NCBI GenBank assembly: GCA_030600745.1 | Contig: JAUVLL010000008.1 | Span: 1 to 23,549, forward strand | Length of the DNA stretch: 23,549 bases | Direction of reading: 5' to 3' | From: Spirochaetaceae bacterium | GTDB taxonomy: Bacteria > Spirochaetota > Spirochaetia > B11-G9 | Part shown: in pieces, positions 15,395-22,059 of the stretch | Layout of the letters: each line of letters starts with the position of its first letter | How positions within the stretch are numbered: position 1 is the stretch's first letter | Position numbers and translations under genes: made by a program | The notes under the pieces: generated by a model | What the model saw: the letters and a program-made list of their open reading frames with translations, nothing else | Told to the model about the DNA's origin: nothing | Databases searched by the model: none

Positions 15395-16324
15395 ATGAAA
15401 TCTCTATACATTCTAATAATCACATTATTCATTTTCATAACAAGCCTCTATGCTGAAACAGATGTCTACTTCAATAAAAAATTTAATCGTGGAGATGTTG
15501 TCACAGTTCTAATTCCTGATAATGATGAATTATATAAACTTGAGCTAATAAGCAGTACCGGTAAATTTATTACCGGTAATATTTTCTTTCCGGTAGATTC
15601 CATCAATTTTAAGGGGCAGGCAGCTCTTATTGGACTCGATTCCACCCTGAAGGCTGGTAATTATACCCTTCTTATAAAGAACAGCATGGGAGATATAGAA
15701 AACACAGGAGAAATTCTGGTCCGGGAAAATGTATTTAAAAAAGAAAATATTCCACTTAACCAGGCAAATACTTCCTTAAGAATTGACCCGGATTCAAAAA
15801 TTGTCAGTGAAGCAGTGCAAATACATCAAATTTATGGGACATCGACTTTTTTATCAGTGTCCGGACTTGAATCTATCAAACTGCCTGTTCCCAATGGGAT
15901 AATTACATCATGGTACGGGGACAGAAGGACTTTTCTCTACTCTGATGGAAGTAGTGCCGGCGCCATACACAATGGGACCGATATAGCTGCGCCTTTTGGA
16001 ACAAAAATAACTGCCGGATACAGAGGGAGGGTAGTCTTTTCAGGTAGACGGATTATAACCGGAAACAGTATTGTTATAGAGTATTTGCCGGGAGTTTATG
16101 GGGTATTTTTTCACCTGAATGAATTTTTTATCTCTAAAGGCGATATTGTGGTAGAAGACACTGTTATAGGATCACTTGGTTCCTCCGGACTGGCAACAGG
16201 GCCCCATCTGCATTGGGAGCTTCGGGTAGGTGGTGTACCGGTGAATCCTGATCCGTTACTAAAGAACGGACTTATTGACAATTCTCTGATTATGAGTATA
16301 GTGAGCAGTCATACGGCTGAGTAG
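15395..16324 (+). CDS. secreted M23/LytM-family peptidoglycan endopeptidase-like protein
   Basis: 309 residues from ATG 15395. A clean signal peptide (MKSLYILIITLFIFITSLYA) is cut after Ala20, placing it in the periplasm. Residues 21 to about 170 form a beta-rich N-terminal region. The C-terminal LytM domain has a complete zinc site: H192 and D196 (HNGTD), H240 (HLN) and HLH (H271, H273) in GPHLHWE, so it should be an active cell-wall hydrolase rather than a dead LytM regulator. Upstream in-frame starts (15371 ATG, 15383 TTG) would lengthen the n-region and overlap the Fic gene end; 15395 gives the best signal peptide but its Shine-Dalgarno (GGGAAG) is some 13 nt away. rpsU follows within 20 bp. 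Confidence 0.88.
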   Translation: MKSLYILIITLFIFITSLYAETDVYFNKKFNRGDVVTVLIPDNDELYKLELISSTGKFITGNIFFPVDSINFKGQAALIGLDSTLKAGNYTLLIKNSMGDIENTGEILVRENVFKKENIPLNQANTSLRIDPDSKIVSEAVQIHQIYGTSTFLSVSGLESIKLPVPNGIITSWYGDRRTFLYSDGSSAGAIHNGTDIAAPFGTKITAGYRGRVVFSGRRIITGNSIVIEYLPGVYGVFFHLNEFFISKGDIVVEDTVIGSLGSSGLATGPHLHWELRVGGVPVNPDPLLKNGLIDNSLIMSIVSSHTAE

Positions 16325-16330
16325 TCAGAG

Positions 16331-16340
16331 AGGAGGTGAT
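16331..16340 (+). promoter_or_regulatory. exceptionally long Shine-Dalgarno of rpsU
   Basis: AGGAGGTGAT is complementary over 10 nt to the 3' end of bacterial 16S rRNA (AUCACCUCCU). Other genes here show only 4-6 such bases. It ends four nt before the ATA proposed as the rpsU start and overlaps the only conventional in-frame start (GTG 16336), which therefore cannot be used easily. Confidence 0.75.
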
Positions 16341-16344
16341 TCCC

Positions 16345-16554
16345 ATAGCATTCGTAAGAATAGATGAGTCAGAACCTTTGGAAAAAGCGATTAAGCGCTT
16401 TAAAAGAATGGTTGAAAAAGAGGGTATAATAAGAGAGTGGAAAAAAAATGAACACTTCGAAAAACCGTCAACTATCAAGAATAGAAAGAATAAAGCCCTC
16501 CTTAGAAAGCAGATGAAGAAACTGAGGAAAGTTCAGGCAATGAAGAACTACTAG
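16345..16554 (+). CDS. rpsU: 30S ribosomal protein bS21, apparent AUA start
   Basis: Basic 69-residue small-subunit protein that sits near the anti-Shine-Dalgarno on the 30S platform. It reads AFVRIDESEPLEKAIKRFKR then MVEKEGIIREWKKNEHFEKPS and a Lys/Arg-rich tail, matching spirochaete bS21 throughout. Family alignment (M-A-[FY]-V-x-I-D) puts the initiator at codon ATA 16345-16347, eight nt after AGGAGG, the ideal distance. GTG at 16336 or ATT at 16339 in the same frame lie inside the Shine-Dalgarno, and the next in-frame ATG is inside the conserved core. A conventional annotation would probably begin at 16336. It is cotranscribed with the M23 peptidase gene and closed by a strong terminator. 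Confidence 0.9.
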   Translation: MAFVRIDESEPLEKAIKRFKRMVEKEGIIREWKKNEHFEKPSTIKNRKNKALLRKQMKKLRKVQAMKNY

Positions 16555-16585
16555 ACACTGCAAATTAAATTTTTAAACCATTAAC

Positions 16586-16613
16586 AAGACCGGTATAATA
16601 CCGGTCTTTTTTA
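16586..16613 (+). terminator. rho-independent terminator of the M23-rpsU unit
   Basis: AAGACCGGTA / TACCGGTCTT stem of 10 pairs with a TAA loop, followed by TTTT. It lies 32 bp after the rpsU stop and separates it from the serA operon. Confidence 0.9.
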
Positions 16614-16646
16614 TATTACTGTAATCATAAAAATACTATAAATTAT

Positions 16647-16675
16647 TTGACATTTACATAAAAAAGGATTACGAT
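16647..16675 (+). promoter_or_regulatory. strong sigma-70 promoter of the serine-glycine operon
   Basis: Consensus -35 TTGACA (16647-16652), a 17-bp spacer, TACGAT (16670-16675). Transcription would begin near 16682, leaving a leader of only about 23 nt with GGGAGG before serA, too short for a glycine riboswitch. A small dyad ATTAC-T-GTAAT (16615-16625) lies upstream and could be an activator or repressor half of the system. Confidence 0.7.
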
Positions 16676-16704
16676 ATTTTTCATAAATACAGCGGGAGGT
16701 TACA

Positions 16705-17592
16705 ATGTTAATTTTAATTTCAGATGCTTTTGATACCGGATTATCAGACAAACTTGTGGACTTTGGAGAGGTTACAGATGATAAATCACGACTGGCTGAT
16801 GCTGAAATAGTTCTGGTTCGTAGTAAAACCAAATGTGACCGGGATTATATAGATAATGCTAAGAATCTTAAACTTATAATTCGAGGCGGTGTTGGTATAG
16901 ATAACATCGATAAAGAGTATGCAGAGAGTAAGGGTATTATTGTTAGAAATACACCAAAAGCATCTTCCATTGCTGTGGCTGAACTTGCTTTTGCCCATAT
17001 GATCTCTGTACCGAACAGGATTGTAGAAGGTCATACAAGCATGGCAGAGGGAAAATGGATTAAAAAAGAGCTTAAGCGTACTGAACTTTATGGAAAAACA
17101 CTCTGTCTTATCGGTCTTGGAAACATTTCAAAAGAAGTTGCAAAAAGAGCAGCCGTCTTTGGTATGAAAGTTGTTGCTTATGATAAGTATGTTGAGAACA
17201 GTGATCTGGCTGATGTAAAGAAAACTCTTAAAGAAGCTGTAGAAGATGCTGATTATATTTCCATGCATGTTCCGCTTACTCCTGAAACCAGCGGGATGAT
17301 GAATAAAGAACTGATAAGTAGTTTTAAGAAAACACCGGTTATCATTAATACGGGAAGGGGGGCCTGTATTGAAGCAGAAGATATTAAAAAAGCGCTTGAA
17401 GGTGGGAAAGTCAAGGCATATGCTACAGATGTATATCCAACAGATCCTCCTGATGATGATTGTCCTCTTCGGAATGTTAAGAATGTTTTTATGACCCCGC
17501 ACATTGGTGCAAGCAGTGTGGAAAATCTGTTAAGAATTGGAAGTGAAGCCCATAGTATTATTGAAGATTTAGTAAAGGAAGGAAAGATATGA
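16705..17592 (+). CDS. serA: D-3-phosphoglycerate dehydrogenase, short form without ACT domain
   Basis: NAD-dependent D-2-hydroxyacid dehydrogenase; the serC neighbour points to oxidation of 3-phosphoglycerate to 3-phosphohydroxypyruvate, the first step of serine synthesis. At 295 residues it lacks the C-terminal regulatory ACT domain of E. coli SerA. The nucleotide-binding loop reads GLGNIS (137-142), so the third glycine of GxGxxG is Ser. The catalytic triad is Arg218 (INTGRGA), an acid at 247 and His266 (TPHIGASS). The acid is Asp, in DVYPTDPP, where the family has Glu (DVFPTEP). The ATG at 16705 follows GGGAGG. Its stop overlaps the serC start (ATGA). Context makes SerA the best call, but another hydroxyacid dehydrogenase is possible. 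Confidence 0.88.
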   Translation: MLILISDAFDTGLSDKLVDFGEVTDDKSRLADAEIVLVRSKTKCDRDYIDNAKNLKLIIRGGVGIDNIDKEYAESKGIIVRNTPKASSIAVAELAFAHMISVPNRIVEGHTSMAEGKWIKKELKRTELYGKTLCLIGLGNISKEVAKRAAVFGMKVVAYDKYVENSDLADVKKTLKEAVEDADYISMHVPLTPETSGMMNKELISSFKKTPVIINTGRGACIEAEDIKKALEGGKVKAYATDVYPTDPPDDDCPLRNVKNVFMTPHIGASSVENLLRIGSEAHSIIEDLVKEGKI

Positions 17593-18674
17593 GTCGGAAA
17601 TTAAATTTTTCAGCTGGACCTTGTGCAATTCCATTGGAAGTTTTGGAAGAGATGAAAGAAAATATGGTCGATTATCAGGGGAATGGAATCTCTCTTACAG
17701 AAGTAAGCCATAGGCATAAACTTTATGATGATGTCCATAACGAAGCTATATCCTTAATGAAGGAGCTTTTTATAGTTCCTGATAACTATTCCATCCTTTT
17801 TCTGGGTGGCGGCGGAACTCTTGCTTTTACAATGATTCCAATGAATTTTTTAACATCGGGGAAAACTGCAGATTATATTAGCAGCGGTGCCTGGGCAAAA
17901 AAAGCTATTGACGATGCAAAAAAAGTGGGTAAAGTAAACATAGTATATGATGGGAAGGATAATGGTTATTCATCCTTACCTGCTGCATTTTCCGTTAAAG
18001 CATCTGATGATTCTGCATACTTTCATTTTACATCTAATGAAACAATTGGCGGTATTCAGTGGAAGGAGTGGCCTGAAGTAGGAGATGTCCCATTAATATG
18101 TGATATGTCCAGTGATATAATGAGCCGGGAACTTCCTATAGAAAAATTTGCCATGATTTATGGAGGGGTTCAGAAGAATCTGGGACCTGCAGGTGCCGCA
18201 TTTATGATAATAAGAAATGATCTTCTGGAGCGATCACCGGACAATCTTACAGCATATCTGAATTATAAAACACATGCAGACAAAAATGCAATGTATAATA
18301 CTCCACCTGTTTTTACAATCTGGGGTGTAAAGCTTTTTCTTGAATGGGTTAAGAAAAATGGCGGTGTTTCAGGAATGGAAAAATTAGCAGATAAAAAATC
18401 AAAACTGATCTATGATGTTCTTGATTCAGGGGATAATTTCTATAAATCTCCTGTAGATGCTGCATTTAGATCCACTATGAATATTGTTTTTAGACTCCCT
18501 TCAGAAGATTTGGAAGCTCAGTTTGTTAAAGAAGCTGAAGCGGAAGGAATGATGTTTCTCAAAGGTCATAGAAGTGTTGGTGGTTGCAGAGCTTCACTGT
18601 ATAACGGTGTTCCTGTCTCTGCTGTTCAAACTTTAGTTGACTTCATGAAGGAGTTTAGTAGAAAGAATGGCTGA
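17589..18674 (+). CDS. serC: phosphoserine aminotransferase
   Basis: Class V PLP aminotransferase converting 3-phosphohydroxypyruvate and glutamate to phosphoserine and 2-oxoglutarate. It has 361 residues, the normal size. It begins with LNFSAGPCAIP; EVSHRHKLY, GGGGTL, CDMSSDIMSR and YGGVQKNLGPAG are all recognisable, with the PLP lysine at K196. The C-terminus MFLKGHRSVGGCRASLYNG is the typical phosphate-binding end. It overlaps serA by 4 bp and the lrp-like gene by 8 bp, so translation of the three is coupled. serB, the next enzyme, is not in the window. Confidence 0.95.
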   Translation: MSRKLNFSAGPCAIPLEVLEEMKENMVDYQGNGISLTEVSHRHKLYDDVHNEAISLMKELFIVPDNYSILFLGGGGTLAFTMIPMNFLTSGKTADYISSGAWAKKAIDDAKKVGKVNIVYDGKDNGYSSLPAAFSVKASDDSAYFHFTSNETIGGIQWKEWPEVGDVPLICDMSSDIMSRELPIEKFAMIYGGVQKNLGPAGAAFMIIRNDLLERSPDNLTAYLNYKTHADKNAMYNTPPVFTIWGVKLFLEWVKKNGGVSGMEKLADKKSKLIYDVLDSGDNFYKSPVDAAFRSTMNIVFRLPSEDLEAQFVKEAEAEGMMFLKGHRSVGGCRASLYNGVPVSAVQTLVDFMKEFSRKNG

Positions 18675-19131
18675 GTCTGTAAAAATTGACAGCATGAGTC
18701 TTGCAATAATTAAGCATCTTTATGGGGATGGGCGAAAACCTTATAGTATAATTGCTGAGGAACTTTCCATTACAGAGAATACTGTCAGATCCAGGGTTAA
18801 TAAGCTGCAAAGCGATGGTGTTCTGGAAATAGCCGGTCTTGTTAACCCTGATGCCCTGCCAGGGCATCAAATGATACTTGCTGCATTAAAAATGAGTACG
18901 GTTGAACTCGGAGCCAAGGCTGAAGAACTCAGCAGACTTCGGGGTGTTATTTCTGTCAGTGTTGTAACAGGTCGTTATGATCTGCTTGCCTATGTTTTAC
19001 TTCATCCGGATGCTGATTTTAGTCTTCTTGATTTTTTTAGTAAAGAACTTTCAAGGATTGAAGAAATTCAGAATGTGGAAACCTTTGTTGTATATGAAGG
19101 TATCGACTTATTAGTTCCGTATGTATTATAA
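18667..19131 (+). CDS. Lrp/AsnC-family transcriptional regulator
   Basis: 154 residues. An N-terminal helix-turn-helix (about 18-48; YSIIAEELSITENTVRSRVN) is followed by a RAM/ligand-binding domain with the usual GVISVSVVTGRYDLLAYVL beta-alpha-beta pattern and a C-terminal FVVYEGIDLLV strand. Lrp/AsnC proteins bind amino acids in the RAM domain and switch nearby metabolic genes. Its ATG lies inside the end of serC, and gcvT follows 35 bp later. Control of this operon in response to serine, glycine or leucine is therefore likely, though inferred. Which ligand binds cannot be read from the sequence. Confidence 0.9.
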   Translation: MAESVKIDSMSLAIIKHLYGDGRKPYSIIAEELSITENTVRSRVNKLQSDGVLEIAGLVNPDALPGHQMILAALKMSTVELGAKAEELSRLRGVISVSVVTGRYDLLAYVLLHPDADFSLLDFFSKELSRIEEIQNVETFVVYEGIDLLVPYVL

Positions 19132-19166
19132 TATATATATAACTTTATTATTATTTGGGGGTAGAT

Positions 19167-20282
19167 ATGTTAAAAAGAACACCCCTTTTCGATGTCTATA
19201 AAGATTACGAAGGGGCAAAATTAATCGATTTCGGGGGCTGGGAGCTTCCTGTAAATTTTTCAAGTGGAATTATTGCCGAACACATGATTGTTCGGGAGAA
19301 TGCCGGATTATTTGATGTTTCTCACATGGGTGAAATAACAGTAGAAGGAGATACAAGCGAAGCATTTCTTAACTGGTTGCTGCCTAATAATGTTTTAAGA
19401 ATGAAAGAAAATCAGTGTCTTTACTCTCCTATGTGTTATTCTGACGGTGGCGTTGTGGATGATCTGCTGGTTTATAAGTATAATAGAAAAAAGTATCTTC
19501 TTGTTGTAAATGCTTCTAATGCCAGTAAAGATTATAAATGGATTACACAGGAAAATGAATGGGTAAAAAAAGAATTAAATTTACCTGAATTTGAAAATCT
19601 TTCAGAAACTATGTCTTCTATAGCATTTCAGGGCCCTAAATCCACTGAATATCTTGCAAAAATGGCCGGTGCAGAAGTTAAGGATATTGATTTTTTCTAT
19701 TTCAGGGATGATCTTAAAATAAATGGAATTGACTGTATAATATCAAGAACCGGTTATACTGGTGAAGTTGGTTATGAAATTTATGTTGATAGAAAAGATG
19801 CTCCTTCTGTATGGTCCTATATTCTTGATACAACAAAAGACAAGGGAGTGTTACCTGTCGGCCTTGGTGCCAGAGATACTCTTAGATTTGAATCAAAGCT
19901 TCCACTTTATGGTCATGAACTGACAAAAGACATTAGTCCTTTAGAAGCGAATCTGGGTTACTTTATTGATCTTGAGAATGATGATTTCTGCGGAAAGGAT
20001 GCTCTGGTTAAACAGAAACAAAATGGAATTCCAAGATCTCTCCGTGGTTGCGAAATGATTGATAAGGGTATTCCCAGGGAAGGTTACAAAGTTTTTCTTG
20101 ATGGAAAAGAAGTTGGCCATGTTACCAGTGGTACAAAATCACCAATGTTAAATAAATTCTGCGGTCTTGTTTTAATAAAAAGAGATTTAGGGTTGAAACT
20201 GGGTGATGAAATACAAATAGACATTAAGGGGAAGTTAAAAAAAGCAAAACTTGTAAAAACCCCTTTTTATAAAAATATATAG
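19167..20282 (+). CDS. gcvT: glycine cleavage system T protein (aminomethyltransferase)
   Basis: Transfers the methylene carbon from aminomethyl-lipoyl-GcvH to tetrahydrofolate, releasing ammonia. 371 residues, normal length. Hallmarks: TPLFDVYKDYEGAKLIDFGGWELPV at the start, AGLFDVSHMGEI, GGVVDDLLVYKY, VVNASNASKDYKW, RTGYTGEVGYEIY, LGARDTLRFE, and the C-terminal HVTSGTKSPMLNKFCGL. ATG 19167 is chosen over the in-frame TTG 19155 because it follows GGGGGTAG at a good distance and starts at the conserved LKRTPL. It belongs to the serA operon; the 35-bp gap to the regulator gene is AT-only and could hold a weak extra promoter. Confidence 0.96.
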   Translation: MLKRTPLFDVYKDYEGAKLIDFGGWELPVNFSSGIIAEHMIVRENAGLFDVSHMGEITVEGDTSEAFLNWLLPNNVLRMKENQCLYSPMCYSDGGVVDDLLVYKYNRKKYLLVVNASNASKDYKWITQENEWVKKELNLPEFENLSETMSSIAFQGPKSTEYLAKMAGAEVKDIDFFYFRDDLKINGIDCIISRTGYTGEVGYEIYVDRKDAPSVWSYILDTTKDKGVLPVGLGARDTLRFESKLPLYGHELTKDISPLEANLGYFIDLENDDFCGKDALVKQKQNGIPRSLRGCEMIDKGIPREGYKVFLDGKEVGHVTSGTKSPMLNKFCGLVLIKRDLGLKLGDEIQIDIKGKLKKAKLVKTPFYKNI

Positions 20283-20283
20283 G

Positions 20284-20318
20284 ATGAGGCTGGTCGGGAC
20301 TTCGTCCCTGCTCGCCTA
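20284..20318 (+). repeat. hairpin between gcvT and gcvH
   Basis: GGGAC-TTC-GTCCC forms the tip (20296-20308), extended outward by AGGC (20287-20290) pairing with GCCT (20314-20317) across a 5x5 internal loop. It is G+C-rich against an AT-rich operon and lies between the gcvT stop and the gcvH Shine-Dalgarno. No T-tract follows, so it is more likely an mRNA processing/stability element or dispersed repeat than a terminator. Confidence 0.55.
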
Positions 20319-20338
20319 TGCAACCAAAGGAGAAAATT

Positions 20339-20719
20339 ATGAATATTCCGGGCGATTTAAAGTACACCGAAGGACACGAATGGGTCAGAGTTGAGGGTAA
20401 TGTTGCGTATGTAGGTATTTCTGATCATGCCCAGCATGAATTGGGAGATATTGTTTATGTGGAACTTCCCGAGATTGATACAGAAATAGATGCAAAAGAA
20501 GAAGCTACTAATATTGAATCTGTAAAAGCTGCTGCACCTGTTTACTCCCCGGTTTCCGGTAAAATTGTTGAGGTTAATGAAGATCTTGAAGATAGTTCAG
20601 AGCTTATAAACTCAGATGCATACGGATCCTATATTTTTGCAGTCGAAATGTCAGATAAATCTGAACTTGATAGTTTAATGGATGCTGATGCTTATAAAGA
20701 ATTCCTGGAAAAGGAGTAA
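20339..20719 (+). CDS. gcvH: glycine cleavage system H protein (lipoyl carrier)
   Basis: Small acidic carrier of 126 residues that shuttles the aminomethyl group between the P, T and L proteins on a lipoyl-lysine. YTEGHEWVRVEG, GISDHAQHELGDIVYVELPE and ESVKAAAPVYSPVSG are diagnostic; the lipoylated lysine is K63. The ATG at 20339 follows AAAGGAG, better than the in-frame ATG at 20318, which lies at the edge of the upstream hairpin. gcvPA starts two nt after its stop. Confidence 0.97.
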   Translation: MNIPGDLKYTEGHEWVRVEGNVAYVGISDHAQHELGDIVYVELPEIDTEIDAKEEATNIESVKAAAPVYSPVSGKIVEVNEDLEDSSELINSDAYGSYIFAVEMSDKSELDSLMDADAYKEFLEKE

Positions 20720-20721
20720 CA

Positions 20722-22059
20722 ATGTTTTCATATTTACCACAGACTGAAACTGACATCAGGGAGATGTTAAAAGTCATTGGTGTGAATTCTATTGAGGATC
20801 TTTTCAAGGATATTCCGGTCGAAATTCTAAAAAAAACACCATTGGATATACCTGAGGGTATATCAGAATACGAAGTTCTGAAACGACTAAAAGGGTTTTC
20901 AGAAAAAAACAGGCAGGGTTTATCCTTTATGGGATGTGGATCTTATGATCATCTAATACCATCAGTTGTTAACCATGTTCTTCAATTACCCAATTTTTAT
21001 ACTGCGTATACTCCCTATCAGGCTGAAATATCACAGGGAATTTTGCAATCAATATTTGAGTTCCAGACACTTGTTTGTGAACTGACAGGTATGGAAGTTT
21101 CCAATGCATCTCTCTATGACGGTCATACTGCTGCCAGTGAAGCTATAACAATGGCTCTCAATACACGTAAAAAAGCAGATCGTATTTTAGTATCAGGTAC
21201 TATTCATCCGAATACACGAGCAGTCATTGAAACATTTTTCTCTGATATTCCTGTTAAAATAGAAGAAATCGAAACAAAAGATTGTGTTACTTCTCTTGAT
21301 GCGTTAAGGGAAACAATAGATGAGTCAGTAGCATCAGTCCTTGTACAGACACCTAATATCTATGGATGGACAGAAGATTTAACAGGTTTTGCAGATCTTG
21401 TACATGAGAATAAAGCACTGTTAATTATTTCCAGTAATCCTATGTCTTTGGGCATTTTAAAATCCCAGGCGGACTGGGGTGCTGATATTGCTATTGGCGG
21501 AACCCAACCTTTTGGACTTTCAACTTATTTTGGAGGACCTTCAGTAGGTTATATATCTACAGGAACAAAACTTACAAGGAAGATGCCTGGTAGAATTGTA
21601 GGACAGACAAAAGATGTTGATGGGAAACGTGCATTTGTACTTACCCTTCAGGCAAGAGAACAACATATTAAAAGACAAAGAGCAACTTCAAATATTTGTT
21701 CAAATCAGGCACTTGCAGCTATGGCCAGTGGTGTATATTTATCTACGGTTGGCTGGAATGGGCTCAAAACAGCAGCTTCACAAAGTTTTCATAAGGCTCA
21801 TTATCTTTATAAAAGATTAACAGAAGAACTTGGGTTAAAACCCCTTGCAGACCAGGATTTTTTTAATGAATTTACTCTGATTATTCCTGAAGCGGATAGA
21901 GTTCTTACAGATATGGAATCCCAGGGGATTTTTGCAGGTGTTGAGCTTGGACAGTTTTTTCCGGATCAAAAAGATGCTGTTACTATTGCAGTAACAGAAA
22001 AAAGATCCAGGGAAGAGATAGATGCCTATGTTGATCTTATGAAGGGGGTACTGAAATGA
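20722..22059 (+). CDS. gcvPA: glycine dehydrogenase (decarboxylating) subunit 1
   Basis: N-terminal half of the P protein as a separate 445-residue subunit. MFSYLPQTETDIREMLKVIGV, FMGCGSYDHLIPSVV, FYTAYTPYQAEISQGILQ, SNASLYDGHTAASEA, GGTQPFGLSTYFGGPSVGYI and TLQAREQHIKRQRATSNICSNQAL are typical. It lacks the PLP lysine, which sits in the partner subunit, and forms a heterotetramer with GcvPB. Its Shine-Dalgarno AAGGAG lies in the last codons of gcvH. Its end overlaps the gcvPB start by 4 bp (ATGA), coupling translation of the two subunits. Confidence 0.96.
   Translation: MFSYLPQTETDIREMLKVIGVNSIEDLFKDIPVEILKKTPLDIPEGISEYEVLKRLKGFSEKNRQGLSFMGCGSYDHLIPSVVNHVLQLPNFYTAYTPYQAEISQGILQSIFEFQTLVCELTGMEVSNASLYDGHTAASEAITMALNTRKKADRILVSGTIHPNTRAVIETFFSDIPVKIEEIETKDCVTSLDALRETIDESVASVLVQTPNIYGWTEDLTGFADLVHENKALLIISSNPMSLGILKSQADWGADIAIGGTQPFGLSTYFGGPSVGYISTGTKLTRKMPGRIVGQTKDVDGKRAFVLTLQAREQHIKRQRATSNICSNQALAAMASGVYLSTVGWNGLKTAASQSFHKAHYLYKRLTEELGLKPLADQDFFNEFTLIIPEADRVLTDMESQGIFAGVELGQFFPDQKDAVTIAVTEKRSREEIDAYVDLMKGVLK

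Noticed and set aside
16336..16344. GTG (16336) or ATT (16339) as the start of rpsU
   Set aside because: Both lie inside the AGGAGGTGAT Shine-Dalgarno and would add residues not found in the family; ATA at 16345 has the right spacing and aligns with the family start.
16615..16625. ATTAC-T-GTAAT upstream of serA as the same operator as AATAC-A-GTATT at the Fic gene
   Set aside because: Only the general dyad shape is shared; half-sites differ and there is a single copy, so similarity is probably chance.
16613..16704. Glycine riboswitch in front of the serine-glycine operon
   Set aside because: The leader after the promoter is only about 23 nt, and the 35 bp before gcvT are also too short for an aptamer.
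17128..17504. Minus-strand open frames of 83-140 codons inside serA, glyA, valS and other genes
   Set aside because: They mirror the codon pattern of clear plus-strand genes, lack ribosome binding sites and resemble no protein family.
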